64,000 bases of DNA from WHSW01 sp963740055 (GCA_963740055.1 CAVUCL010000004.1:458942-522941); one strand, 5' to 3'; positions 44,100 through 53,630 are shown, counted from the stretch's first letter. Translations and numbers: made by a program. Notes: generated from the sequence alone by a model not told the origin.

Positions 44100-46221
44100 C
44101 TAGCTCCCCTTCACCTTCACCGTCTCGCAGTTGGGCGAGACCTTGTCCTTGGCGTCGACGGTGGCCTTGTCCTTACCGCCGCCGCAGTTGACCCTATCGC
44201 GCTTGCCGTCGACGGCGTTGATCTTGTCCTTGCCGCCGTTGCCCTTGAGCTTGTCCTTGCCCGGACCGCCCTTGAGCTTGTCCTTGCCGGCGCCGCCGGA
44301 GACCTTGTCCTTGCCGCCGCCGCCGTTTGCCTTGTCCTTGCCCCGGCGCCCTTGAGCTTGTCCTTGCCGCCCTGGCCTTTCAGGTTGTCCTTTCCGGCCT
44401 GGCCCTTGGCGGTGTCCTTGCCACCGCCGCCGTTGAGCTTGTCCTTGCCGGCCTGGCCTTGGATCAGGTCCTTGCCGGCGTCGCCGTTGGCGGTGTCGTC
44501 GCCGTCGTCGCCCGAGACGCAGTCGTTGCCCGCGAGCGCGTTCAGGGTGTCGTTGCCGCCGGCGCCGAAGAGGGCGTCAGGGCCCTCGGAGCCCGTGATC
44601 GTGTCGGGGCCCTCGGTGCCGGTCTTCGAGCCGGCCGGGGCGCCCTGGCACTCGGCGTTGCCGGGCAGGTCGTTCTCGCCCGGCTGCAGCTCGACCGAAC
44701 CCATGTCGGTGCCGTCGGAGCCGTCGTTGTTGGCGATCACGACCGCGTCGAAGGTACGCGGCTGGCCGCGCTGGTCGGTGTCGAGGCCGTTGGCGACCCC
44801 GGCGTCGAGCGCCGGCGAGTCCAGGTTCGGGAGCACGGTCGGCGTCGGGCCGCCGTTGTCGCCCAGCGCCCCGAGCGCGGGATCCTCGCCGGTGATGTTG
44901 GAGCCGGCCGGATCGTCGGTGATCGTCGCGCCGTCGGGGTCCTCGATCAGCGAGTGGCCGACCTCGAACGCGTCGGCGAACTCGCCCTGGCCGAGGTCGT
45001 TGCCCTCGTCGGCCGAGTTGTTGGCGACGATCGTCGACGAGATCGTCACCGGGCCGTTCTCCTCGACCGGGTCGGTGGTGTCCTCGTCGTCGTCGTAGAG
45101 GTAGACGCCGCCGCCGACCCCCACTCCGATGCCACCCTCGGCGACGTTGCCGACGATGGTCGAGTTGCGGATCGTCGCCGTCCTCGCCGTCGAAGAGGTC
45201 TGCCGAAGTAGACGCCACCCCCGTCCTCCGCGGTGTTGCCCTCGACCGTCGTGTTCTCGATCAGCGTCGCACCGTCGACGCGCGCGGCTGTAGAACCCGC
45301 CGCCTTAAGTCGGCGGTGTTGTCGGTCAGGGTGCTGTCGCGGACGGTCACGTCGGCGCCGGGCTCGAGCGTCTCGTTGACGGTGATCCCGCCGCCGCTGC
45401 TGGAGGCGGTGTTACCCGAGATCAGAGTGCGCTCGATCAGCGAGTCGCCCTGCGGGTTGTCGATGTCGATCGCGCCGCCGCTGGCGCCGCTTTCGTTGTC
45501 GGTGAAGACGCTGTCCGAGACCCGGAACTCGACGTCGTCGTCCGACGACGTGCCCTCGGTGTCCTCGAGGTAGAGCACTCCGCCCCAGGAGCTGGCGAGG
45601 TGTTGCCGGAGAAGGTGGAGTTGGTGATGAACAGATTGCCTTCGTCGGTGTGCAGCGCGCCGCCCGGACCGTTGGCCTCGTTGTCGGTGAACGACATCGC
45701 GTCGAGCGTCAGCGTCGTCAGGTCGGACTCGATCGCGCCGCCGAGGCTGCTGCTGTATCCGTCGATGAGCTCGAGCCCCGAGATCGTCACCGGGTCGAAG
45801 TCGCTGCCGGCGGTTGTCCGCGTTGATGTCGAAGATCCGGAAGTTGTCCTCGCCCGAGACCGCGAGCACGTCGGCGCCCGGTCCGGTGATCGTCGTCTCG
45901 GCCATCGACCGGGAGCTCACCGACCGTGAGCTCGATCGTGCCCGAGAGCCCCGAGGCGAAGGTGATCGTGTCCGCGTCGCTGGTCGCGTTCGCCTCGTCG
46001 AGCGCCTCGCGCAGCGAGCAGTCCGCGTCGCAGACACCGTCGTCGCTGTCGGCGAGCTTGGTCACGGTGAAGGTGTCGGCCTGGGCGGCCGGCGCGACCA
46101 GGAGCGCCGCTCCGACCGCGAGTCCGGTGCCGGCGGCGGCGCGGCGCGCCAGTCGTGTCGCCCGGCGCTCCTCGCGCACCGCTCCCTGCTCGCGATCTCG
46201 ACGCAACCTGCGTGCTGACAT
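44100..46221 (-). CDS. CSLREA beta-helix protein with lysine-type RTX tail, paralogue 2 (about six frameshifts)
   Basis: Same architecture as paralogue 1, starting at ATG 46221 after a strong AAGGAG. Signal APAAQA, CSLREA domain (VCDADCSLREALDEANATSD), beta-helix repeats (SSLGGAIESDLTTLTLDA, NEANGPGGALHTDEGNLFIT), choice-of-anchor Q (GDNGGPTPTVLPNLDSPALD), RTX tract (NDTLNALAGNDCVSGDDGDD, then QAGKDKLNGGGGKDTAKG) and the Cys cap. Breaks near 45905, 45810, 45605, 45305, 45200 and 44345 move the reading frame, but each side continues the same domain. The region from the anchor Q domain to the stop is nearly the same as in paralogue 1, suggesting recent tandem duplication. Probably cotranscribed with it. 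Confidence 0.75.
44115..44560 (-). repeat. RTX-like nonapeptide coding repeats, paralogue 2
   Basis: Coding repeats of the same kind as in paralogue 1; the proximal units are canonical Asp-rich RTX, the distal ones lysine-rich. Confidence 0.85.
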
Positions 46222-46278
46222 TTCCCTGCTCCTTGTTGACGCGGATCGAGCCCCAATCGATCCTGACTTGACGTCGCC

Positions 46279-46308
46279 AAGCTATTACGCCCGGCGGCGG
46301 CAAGTCAA
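46279..46308 (-). promoter_or_regulatory. Putative promoter of paralogues 2 and 1
   Basis: Minus strand: TTGACT (46308-46303), an 18-bp spacer and TAGCTT (46284-46279), about 58 bp upstream of ATG 46221. Confidence 0.6.
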
Positions 46309-46327
46309 CCCCCGCCAGGCCTGGGTG

Positions 46328-48685
46328 TCAGCCCTTGATCCGCACCTTCTCGCAGCTCGCGAAGACCTTGTCGGCGGGCTGGGCGATTGCCTTGTCCTTG
46401 CCGCCCCCGCAGTTGAGCTTGTCCTTGCCGCCACCGCCCTTGAGCGTGTCGCGGCCCGCGCCGCCCTTGAGCTTGTCCTTGCCCCCGCCACCGGAGACCT
46501 TGTCCTTGCCGGCGCCGCCGTCGAGGCAGTCCGCGCCCCCACCTCCCTTGACCGTGTCGTCGCCGTCGAGGCCGAGGATCGCGTCACCGCCCCCGGTGCC
46601 GGTGAGCGTGTCCGCGGCGTCGGTCCCCTCCTGCCTCGGGACCGTGTCGCCCTGACAGTCCGCGGTCGGCACTACCGGCGGCGGGTCGCCGTCATCGCCG
46701 GGCGGCGGTGGCGGAGGCGGTGGCGGCGGGCCGGAGGTGTCGACGGTGAACGTGCGCTCGGCCGCGGTCGAGATCCTGGTTGCCGGCCTCGTCGGTCGCC
46801 TGGACGAGGAAGGTGTAGGTGCCGTCGGCGAGCGGGTCGGCGGTGTGGAGCAGGCCCGGGGCCCGTGCAGCCGCCGAAGTTCGGCACCTCGGACCCGGCC
46901 TGGACCGCGCACAGGAAGCTCGATCCGACCTCGTTGGAGGTGAAGCCGAAGGTCGGGGTGGTGTCGGCGATCGTCGACCCGTCCGCGGGGCCGGAGGTGA
47001 TGCTGGTCGCCGGCGCGGCGGTATCGACGGTGAACGTGCGGGTCGCCGGGGTCGGGTCGGTGACGGCGCCTGAGGTCGCGCGCACACGGAAGGTGCGGGT
47101 CGCGCCGTTGGCCAGCGGTGACGCCGGAGTGAAGCTCGGGCCGGTGCAGGCGGAGAAGCTCGGAGTCCCGGTGTCGAGCGAGCACTCGAAGGTCGCGCTC
47201 GGGTCGAGGGAACTGAATGTGAACGTCGGGGTTGGGTCGTTGGTCCGCGACCCGTCGCCGGGCCCGGAGTCGATCGACGTCTGCGTCGCCTCGCTCGCCG
47301 CTCGCTCGACCGCGCCGATGTCGGTGCCGTCGGAGCCGGTCTCGTTCGCGACCGCGTAGGTCGACCGTGCGCGCGAGGCCACGCTGGTCCGTCGTGAGCG
47401 AATTGGGGATTCCCGCGTCGAGGACCGGGCTGGTCGCCGCCGGCACCTGGGTCTCGGTCGGGCCGCCCGCCGGGCCGAGGCCGTTGAGCTGCGGGTCGGT
47501 GTTGAAGATGTTCGAGCCGACAGTGGACTCGGTGATCGCCGAGTCGCCGTCGTCCTCGATCAGGCTGAAGCCGAGGACGAACGAGCCCTCGCCGACCGCC
47601 GCGCTTCCCTGATCGTCGAGGTCGCCCTGGGTTCCGCTGGCGCCGATGACCGTGTTGTCGGCGACGATGGAGCTCGAGATCGTGACGTCGTCGGCCCCGC
47701 CCACGCCTTCGTTGTCAAAGGCGTAGTGATAGACGCCGCCGCCGCGGTTCCCCGAGGTGTTGTCGGCGATCGTCGAGTTGCGGATCGTCGTCGGTTGGTC
47801 GAGCTCGCTGTACAGATAGGCGCCACCGCCGACCGTGCGACCGGTGTTGCCGGAGAGGGTCGAGTTCTCGATCACCAGCGGACCGTCCCAGCGAAACGCG
47901 GTGATCGCGCCGCCGCCGCGTCCGTTCGCCGAGTTGCCCGACAGAGTGCTGCCGGTCACCGTCAGTCCCGTGCCATCGCCGAGGAAGTAAATGCCACCAC
48001 CGTCGTAGGTGGCGTGGTTGCCGGAGATCTCGGAGTCCTCGACAACGAGCTCGGTTGCCTCCGCACTGATGCCCCCGCCGTCGACGCCTGGGCCGACGCC
48101 TCGGTTGCCAGAGATCACCGAGTCGATAACCGAGAGGCTCGCGCCGTCCTGCCCGCCGTCGGCGGCGATCGCGCCGCCTTCGGTAGCGCTGCGGTTGTCG
48201 GTCAGCACCGCGTCTGAGATCGTCAGATGGGCCGCGAACGACGGACCCACCTGGCCGACCTGGCTGCGGATCGCGCCGCCGCGTTCGGTGACGTTGCCGT
48301 CGGAGAGCGTCAGCCCGGAGACGATCACGTCTTCGTCAGGCTCCTGGAACCGGTAGAGATCGAAGATCCTAGAGGCGTCGTTGCCTGAAATCGTGATCTC
48401 GTCCGCCCCCGGTCCCTGGATCTCGAGGCCGTCGTAAATGATCGGGATCTCCCCACCCGTGAGCGTGATCGTCCCACTGAGCCCGGCCTGAAACACGATC
48501 ACGTCGTCGCCGTCGAGCGCGTTCGCGTCCTGGATCTCCTTGCGCAGCGTGCCCTCGGCGCCGGTGTCGGCGGTACTGGTGACCGTGAACGTCGCCGCCT
48601 CCGCGCTTGGAGCGAAGAAGACGCTGGCGCCGACCGCCGTGGTGGTCCCGACTCCAACCGCCCTGCGAATCGACCGTTCCGACAC
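46328..48685 (-). CDS. Beta-helix / Ig-like / RTX secreted protein, paralogue 3 (three frameshifts)
   Basis: About 785 codons from GTG 48685 after AAGGAGG. Signal peptide (AVGVGTTTAVGASVFFAPSA EA-type). The CSLREA-like N-terminal domain lacks the cysteines (GTLRKEIQDANALDGDDVIV). Then come beta-helix repeats (DSEISGNHATYDGGGIYFLG) and choice-of-anchor Q (SPVLDAGIPNSLTTDQRGLA). Unlike the others, it has Ig-like repeats (SGPADGSTIADTTPTFGFTS) and a proline linker before a short RTX tract (GGAGKDKVSGGGGKDKLKG) and Cys cap (LNCGGGKDKAIAQ ... SCEKVRIKG). Frameshifts lie near 47355, 46862 and 46775 and sum to zero. Surface location inferred. Confidence 0.77.
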   Translation of the reverse strand: MSERSIRRAVGVGTTTAVGASVFFAPSAEAATFTVTSTADTGAEGTLRKEIQDANALDGDDVIVFQAGLSGTITLTGGEIPIIYDGLEIQGPGADEITISGNDASRIFDLYRFQEPDEDVIVSGLTLSDGNVTERGGAIRSQVGQVGPSFAAHLTISDAVLTDNRSATEGGAIAADGGQDGASLSVIDSVISGNRGVGPGVDGGGISAEATELVVEDSEISGNHATYDGGGIYFLGDGTGLTVTGSTLSGNSANGRGGGAITAFRWDGPLVIENSTLSGNTGRTVGGGAYLYSELDQPTTIRNSTIADNTSGNRGGGVYHYAFDNEGVGGADDVTISSSIVADNTVIGASGTQGDLDDQGSAAVGEGSFVLGFSLIEDDGDSAITESTVGSNIFNTDPQLNGLGPAGGPTETQVPAATSPVLDAGIPNSLTTDQRGLARTVDLRGRERDRLRRHRHRRGRASGERGDADVDRLRARRRVADQRPNPDVHIQFPRPERDLRVLARHRDSELLRLHRPELHSGVTAGQRRDPHLPCARDLRRRHRPDPGDPHVHRRYRRAGDQHHLRPRGRVDDRRHHPDLRLHLQRGRIELPVRGPGRVRGAELRRLHGPRACSTPPTRSPTAPTPSSSRRPTRPATRISTAAERTFTVDTSGPPPPPPPPPPGDDGDPPPVVPTADCQGDTVPRQEGTDAADTLTGTGGGDAILGLDGDDTVKGGGGADCLDGGAGKDKVSGGGGKDKLKGGAGRDTLKGGGGKDKLNCGGGKDKAIAQPADKVFASCEKVRIKG

Positions 48686-48715
48686 GTCTCGCCTCCTTGC
48701 TCGACCGACGCGCCG

Positions 48716-48745
48716 ACCCTATCCGCGATGCAAGCGCCGCGTCAA
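48716..48745 (-). promoter_or_regulatory. Putative promoter of paralogue 3
   Basis: Minus strand: TTGACG (48745-48740), an 18-bp spacer and TAGGGT (48721-48716), 30 bp before GTG 48685. It lies within the 93-bp divergent spacer shared with the nucleotide-sugar dehydrogenase gene. Confidence 0.62.
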
Positions 48746-48778
48746 ACGCCCTCCGCGGGTCGCCCTATCCTTCGCCGC

Positions 48779-50074
48779 GTGAAGGTCGGGATCGTCGGAT
48801 TGGGATATGTGGGGCTGCCGCTCGCGGTCGCCTTCGCCGAGGCCGGCTGCGAGGTGGTCGGCGTCGACGCCGACTCCGCCCGGGTGGAGAAGCTGCGCCG
48901 CTCGGAGTCGGTGGTCGAGGACGTGACCTCCGAGCGCCTGCGCGCGGTCGCCGACCGGCTCACGGTCACCGATTCCTACCCCTCGCTCGCGAACTGCGAG
49001 TCGATCGTGATCTGCGTCCCGACGCCGCTCTCGAGCGGGCGCGAGCCCGACCTCTCCTACATGGTCGACGCGGCGACGCGACTCTCGCGGGTCCTGCACG
49101 AGGGCAGGCTCGTGGTGCTCGAGTCGACCACCTACCCCGGGACCACCCGCGAGCGGCTGCTGCCGATCCTCGAGGAGTCCGGGCTCGCCGGCGGGCGCGA
49201 CTTCAACCTCGCCTTCTCGCCCGAGCGGATCGACCCCGGGCGCACCGACTACACGATCAAGACGACGCCGAAGGTGGTCGGCGGGCTGACCCCGCAGTGC
49301 CTCGCGCGCGCGGTCGAGCTCTACTCGCACGTCTGCGATCGGATCGTCGAGGTCTCCTCGCCCGAGGTCGCCGAGATGACGAAGCTGCACGAGAACGTCT
49401 TTCGCTCGGTCAACATCGCCTTCGTCAACGAGCTCGCCCAGCTCTGCGACCGGATGGGGATCTCGATCTGGGAGGTGGTCGACGCCGCCTCGACCAAGCC
49501 CTACGGCTTCATGCGCTTCGAGCCCGGGCCCGGGATGGGCGGCCACTGCCTGCCGATCGACCCGTTCTACCTCTCGTTCAAGGCCCGCGACCACGACTTC
49601 TACACCGAGTTCATCGAGCTCGCCGGGAAGCTGAACCAGTCCCAGCCGCTGTTCTGCGTGCGCAAGGCCGAGCGCACCCTCAACGACCTCGGCAAGTCGG
49701 TGCGCGGCGCGCGGGTGCTGATCTGCGGCGTCTCCTACAAGTCGAACGTCGGCGACATCCGCGAGTCGCCGGCGCTGAAGATCATCCGCGACCTGCGCGA
49801 CCTCGGCGCCGAGGTCGTCTACCACGACTCGCACGTGCCCGAGCTGCGCGAGCACGGGCTGCGCTCGTCCGAGCTCTGGCAGGAGGTCGCGAGCGCCGAC
49901 CTGACGATGATCGTCACCGTCCACGACGACGTCGACTACCAGCGCCTCGTGCGCGAGTCGCTCGCGGTCCTCGACCTGCGCGGGATCACCCGCGACCTCG
50001 ACGCGCCGAACGTCGTCCGCCTCGGCGAGCGCCGCGACCTCTCCGGGCTGCAGACCGAGTCCGAGGAGAGCTGA
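48779..50074 (+). CDS. Nucleotide-sugar dehydrogenase (UDP-glucose / UDP-ManNAc dehydrogenase family)
   Basis: A 431-residue NAD-dependent four-electron dehydrogenase, frame intact. The Rossmann motif GIVGLGYVGLPLAVAF starts at residue 4 from GTG 48779. The catalytic cysteine is Cys257 in GPGMGGHCLPIDPFYLSFKA; the central helix carries VNIAFVNELAQLCDRMGISI; the C-terminal domain has CGVSYKSNVGDIRESPAL. It makes an NDP-uronate for envelope polysaccharide; which sugar is unresolved. It is divergent from paralogue 3. A TATCCT box 8 bp before the GTG suggests a leaderless mRNA. Confidence 0.9.
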   Translation: MKVGIVGLGYVGLPLAVAFAEAGCEVVGVDADSARVEKLRRSESVVEDVTSERLRAVADRLTVTDSYPSLANCESIVICVPTPLSSGREPDLSYMVDAATRLSRVLHEGRLVVLESTTYPGTTRERLLPILEESGLAGGRDFNLAFSPERIDPGRTDYTIKTTPKVVGGLTPQCLARAVELYSHVCDRIVEVSSPEVAEMTKLHENVFRSVNIAFVNELAQLCDRMGISIWEVVDAASTKPYGFMRFEPGPGMGGHCLPIDPFYLSFKARDHDFYTEFIELAGKLNQSQPLFCVRKAERTLNDLGKSVRGARVLICGVSYKSNVGDIRESPALKIIRDLRDLGAEVVYHDSHVPELREHGLRSSELWQEVASADLTMIVTVHDDVDYQRLVRESLAVLDLRGITRDLDAPNVVRLGERRDLSGLQTESEES

Positions 50075-50106
50075 GCGGCGCTCAGGCTCGGCGCCGACCG
50101 GGCGGA

Positions 50107-52203
50107 CTACCCGCCCTTCACCTTAACCACGTCGCAGTTGGCCTTGACCTTGTCCTTGGCGTCGACGGTGGCCTTGTCCTTGCCGCCGCCGCAGTTGACC
50201 TTGTCCTTCTTGCCGTCGGCGGTCTTGATCTTGTCCTTGCCGCCGCCGGCCTTGACCTTGTCCTTGCCCTTGCCGGGGTTGATCTTGTCCTTGCCGCCGC
50301 CGCCGGAGACCTTGTCCTTGCCTGCCGCTCCCTTGAGCTTGTCCTTTCCGCCGGCGCCGGTCAGCTTGTCCTTGGCCGGGCCACCGTTCAGGCGGTCCCT
50401 GCCGGCCTCGCCGGTGAGCTTGTCCTTGCCGCCAGAGCCGATCAGGTTGTCGTTGCCCTCGCCGCCGTCGACGAGGTCGTTGCCTGCGCCGCCGTCGGCC
50501 GTGTCGTTCCCCGCATCGCCTGCGACGCAGTCGTTTGCGCCCAGTGCCGAGAGGCTGTCGTCGCCGGGCAGGCCGAAGATCGACTCTGGGCCCTCGGTGC
50601 CGGTGATCTCGTCACTGGCGTCTGAGCCGGCGAGCCGGCGGACCACAGCGCCCTGGCAGGCGGCCTCGAAGTCGGCTGCCTGGATCTCGACCGAGCCGAT
50701 GTCGGTGGCGTCCGAGCCGGCCTGATTCGGGACCAGCTGCAGCTCCGAGGTGCGAGCCAGACCGCGCTGCTCGGTGGCCAGGCCGTTGGCGATCCCGGCG
50801 TCGAGTACCGGGCTCGAGATGCTCGGCAGGTGGGTCTGGGTCGGGCCGCCGTTCGAGGCCAGCGGGCCGAGATCGGGGTTCTCGCCGATGATGTTCGAGC
50901 CGGCGGGTGATTCGGTGAGCTCGGCGTCGCCGGAGTCCTCGATCAGGCTGAAGCCGGTGACGAAAGACCCCTGCGGCGGAACAGAAGCATTGTTGGCGAG
51001 GTCGGTCGGCGAGTTGTCGGCGAAGATCGTGCTCGAAACCGTTACGTCATCGCTCGTCGAGCCGACTCCCCCATTGTCGGATGCGAACTCGTAAACACCT
51101 CCACCGGACCCCGCCGTGTTGTCAACAACGGTCGAGTTGCGAATGGTCCTCTCGTTGTCGGCGTTGTTGTAGGTGTAGATGCCGCCGCCACGGCCGACCG
51201 CCGAATTGCCCGAGATCGTCGAGTTCTCGATCACCGTCGGGCCCGGTGCCGACCCGGAGGTTCCCATCAGGGCGATCCCGCCGGCGTCGGATCCCTCCGC
51301 CGAGTTCGCGGCGATCGTGCTCGAGGCGATCATGGTGGTCACGCCGTCCTTCTGTCCGTAGAGCACGATGCCGCCGCCCTCATCGCCGGCGGAATTGCCG
51401 GAGATCGTCGATGCATCGACGACGATGTCGCTGTTGCTCCCCGCTGCCTGAACGGCTCCGCCGTCGCCGGCGGCGACGTTGTTGATGATGCTGGTGGACC
51501 GGATCGCGATCCCGGTGCCCTGGGTGTTGTCCAGGTCCGCGCCGTATAGATACGCCGCCCCGCCGAAACCGCCGGCGGTGTTCTCGCTGATCACCGAATC
51601 GACGATCGTCCAGGCGCTCCCGTTTCCGTAGATCGCGCCTCCATCGCTCGAGGCCTGGTTGTCGGTCAGCACCGACGCCTCGATGGTCACGGCGGCCGGC
51701 CGGCCGGTGAACGTGGTGCTGTAGAGCGCGCCACCCACGTTTGCGGACCCACCGGTCAGCGTCAAGCCTGAGATCGAGACGGCCTCGCCCGCGCTGTCGA
51801 ATCCGGTCAGAAAAAGGATTCGATCGGTGCCGTTCCCGTCGATCGTGATCTGATCGGCGCCCGGGCCCTGGATGTTGAGCCCACCATCTCCGTACAGCTC
51901 GATGTCGCTATCGGCCCCGCTGAGCTCGATCGTGCCGGAGAGACCAGATTGAAAGGTGATCGTGTCGTCGCCGTCGGCCTGGTTCGCCGCCTCGACCGCC
52001 TCGCGGAGGCTGCCGTGCCCGTCATTGCCGAGATTGGTGACGTTGAAGGTCGCTGCGTCAGCCGCCGGCGCGAACAGGACGGCGGCGGTAACTCCTCCGC
52101 CAGCGGCGACTGACGCTGGCGCGAGTGCCTTGAGACGGTCAACGCGAGCGGCCTCGCGGCGGACGCGATCGTGACGATTCCGACGAAACCTGCGCGCGGA
52201 CAA
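50107..52203 (-). CDS. Beta-helix protein with lysine-type RTX tail, paralogue 4 (intact)
   Basis: The only large paralogue with an unbroken frame, about 698 residues. I chose TTG 52203, preceded by GGGAGG, because it gives the same basic start (SARRFRRNRHDRVRREAARV) as paralogues 1 and 2; a longer open frame exists but is unlikely. Signal core AAVLFAPAADA; CSLREA-like domain without Cys (GHGSLREAVEAANQADGDDT); beta-helix repeats (SSDGGAIYGNGSAW, NSAVGRGGGIYTYNNADNER); choice-of-anchor Q (SPVLDAGIANGLATEQRGLA); then RTX units (NDTADGGAGNDLVDGGEGND, then GAAGKDKVSGGGGKDKIN). The cap is VNCGGGKDKATVD ... NCDVVKVKGG. Likely wall-associated. Confidence 0.85.
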   Translation of the reverse strand: MSARRFRRNRHDRVRREAARVDRLKALAPASVAAGGGVTAAVLFAPAADAATFNVTNLGNDGHGSLREAVEAANQADGDDTITFQSGLSGTIELSGADSDIELYGDGGLNIQGPGADQITIDGNGTDRILFLTGFDSAGEAVSISGLTLTGGSANVGGALYSTTFTGRPAAVTIEASVLTDNQASSDGGAIYGNGSAWTIVDSVISENTAGGFGGAAYLYGADLDNTQGTGIAIRSTSIINNVAAGDGGAVQAAGSNSDIVVDASTISGNSAGDEGGGIVLYGQKDGVTTMIASSTIAANSAEGSDAGGIALMGTSGSAPGPTVIENSTISGNSAVGRGGGIYTYNNADNERTIRNSTVVDNTAGSGGGVYEFASDNGGVGSTSDDVTVSSTIFADNSPTDLANNASVPPQGSFVTGFSLIEDSGDAELTESPAGSNIIGENPDLGPLASNGGPTQTHLPSISSPVLDAGIANGLATEQRGLARTSELQLVPNQAGSDATDIGSVEIQAADFEAACQGAVVRRLAGSDASDEITGTEGPESIFGLPGDDSLSALGANDCVAGDAGNDTADGGAGNDLVDGGEGNDNLIGSGGKDKLTGEAGRDRLNGGPAKDKLTGAGGKDKLKGAAGKDKVSGGGGKDKINPGKGKDKVKAGGGKDKIKTADGKKDKVNCGGGKDKATVDAKDKVKANCDVVKVKGG
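50130..50560 (-). repeat. RTX-like nonapeptide coding repeats, paralogue 4
   Basis: Coding repeats with a visible gradient from Asp-rich to Lys-rich units toward the C-terminus; the cleanest example, as this gene is in frame. Confidence 0.88.
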
Positions 52204-52256
52204 AGGAGACCTCCCTGGCTTGCCTGCTCGATGCCGGTCCCCCCGCCGGTCGGCTA

Positions 52257-52286
52257 ACCCTATTCCGCGCTCCCGGCGAGCGTCAA
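52257..52286 (-). promoter_or_regulatory. Putative promoter of paralogue 4
   Basis: Minus strand: TTGACG (52286-52281), an 18-bp spacer and TAGGGT (52262-52257), identical hexamers and spacing to the paralogue 3 promoter. It is about 54 bp before TTG 52203, just after the rplA stop. Confidence 0.65.
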
Positions 52287-52315
52287 GGCGAGTCCAGCGG
52301 TCGACGACCGTCGAG

Positions 52316-53095
52316 TCAGGCCGCGGCGGGCTCGCCGGCCGGCTCATCGGCCGCTTGGGCGTCGCCGCCGCCAGGTGCGCCGGCGAGGATCTCGCCCGGG
52401 CGGGTGCGGGTCGTGTCGACGCGGACGCCGGGGCCCATCGACGTCGCCAGCGTGATCGAGATCAGGTAGCGGCCCTTCGCCGCGGCCGGCTTCGCGCGCA
52501 CGATCTCGTCGATGATCGCGGCGTAGTTCTCGAGCAGCGCGCGCTCGGAGAAGCTCGCCTTGCCGATAGTCAGGTGGATGATCGCCTGGCGGTCGGTGCG
52601 GTACTCGACCTTGCCCGCCTTCGCCTCCTCGACCGCCTTCGAGACGTCGTCGGTGACCGTGCCCACCTTCGGGTTCGGCATCTTGCCCTGCGGCCCGAGC
52701 ACCCGGCCGAGCTTCGAGACCACCGGTCCCATCAGCGCCGGGGTCGCGATCGCGACGTCGAAGTCGGTCCAGCCCTCCTCGACCCGCTCGGCGAGGTCGG
52801 CGGCGCCGACGTGGTCGGCTCCGGCCTCGGTCGCGGCGCGGGCCGCGTCGCCCTCGGCGAAGACCGCGACCGTGATCTGCTTGCCGAGCCCGTGCGGGAG
52901 CGCGAGCGTGCCGCGCAGCTGCTCCTCGGCGTGGCGGACGTTGACGCCGAGGCGCAGGTGCACCTCGACCGTCTGGTCGAACTTCGTCGCCGCGGTCTGC
53001 TTGATCAGCTCGACCGCCTCGGCGGGCGGGTAGGCCTTGGTCCGATCGACCTTCTCGATCGCCTCGCGATAGCGCTTGCCGCGGTTGCGGGCCAT
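52316..53095 (-). CDS. rplA: 50S ribosomal protein L1
   Basis: A 259-residue L1 of the E-site stalk, a translational repressor of rplKA in E. coli. ATG 53095 starts MARNRGKRYREAIEKVDRTK; HVGAADLAERVEEGWTDFDV and GRVLGPQGKMPNPKVGTV are signatures. An Ala/Glu-rich tail of about 25 residues ends it. It lies 2 bp after rplK. The same frame stays open upstream over rplK, but that part is a shadow. Confidence 0.97.
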   Translation of the reverse strand: MARNRGKRYREAIEKVDRTKAYPPAEAVELIKQTAATKFDQTVEVHLRLGVNVRHAEEQLRGTLALPHGLGKQITVAVFAEGDAARAATEAGADHVGAADLAERVEEGWTDFDVAIATPALMGPVVSKLGRVLGPQGKMPNPKVGTVTDDVSKAVEEAKAGKVEYRTDRQAIIHLTIGKASFSERALLENYAAIIDEIVRAKPAAAKGRYLISITLATSMGPGVRVDTTRTRPGEILAGAPGGGDAQAADEPAGEPAAA

Positions 53096-53097
53096 CG

Positions 53098-53533
53098 CTA
53101 AGCGTCGATTCCCTCGACGGTGACGCCCATCGAGCGCGCGGTGCCGGCGATGATCTTCGAGGCGGCGTCGAGGTCGTTGGCGTTCAGGTCGGGCATCTTG
53201 CGCTCGGCGATCGCGCGGCACTGGGCGGCGGTCAGCATCCCGACCTTCTCGCGGTTCGGCTCGCCCGAGCCCTTCTCGATGTTGAGCGCCTCGCGGATCA
53301 GGACCGCGGCCGGCGGGGTCTTGGTGATGAACTCGAACGAGCGGTCCTCGAAGACGGTGATCTCGACCGGGATGATCGTGCCCGCGTCCTGCTGCGGTGC
53401 GGGCGTTGAACGCCTTGCAGAACTCCATGATGTTGACCCCGTGCTGGCCGAGCGCGGGGCCGACCGGCGGCGCCGGGTTCGCGGCGCCCGCGGGGATCTG
53501 GAGCTTGATCAGGGTGAGGACCTTCTTCGCCAT
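53098..53533 (-). CDS. rplK: 50S ribosomal protein L11 (one apparent frameshift)
   Basis: About 144 residues of the GTPase-centre protein L11. MAKKVLTLIKLQIPAGAANP to MEFCKAFNART is in one frame. A surplus base near 53396 shifts the rest, QQDAGTIIPVEITVFEDRSF through TARSMGVTVEGIDA, into another frame ending at TAG 53100-53098. Correcting it gives 435 bp, an exact L11 length. It is upstream of and nearly contiguous with rplA. nusG, the usual next gene upstream, is separated by a gene on the opposite strand. Confidence 0.95.
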
Positions 53534-53630
53534 GCGACGGGCGAGGATACAGAGCCGGCGCTCACGCGCCCGGCGCTTGGCCGCCGCCTGGACGGGGGTT
53601 AGGATCGCCGCGTCGATGAAGGGAAGAGCG

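Noticed and set aside
41864..48685. Phase-variable or decayed surface genes
   Set aside because: The same density of single-base breaks occurs in essential genes such as fusA and rplK, so error is the simpler explanation; no long homopolymer or repeat tracts typical of phase variation sit at the breaks.
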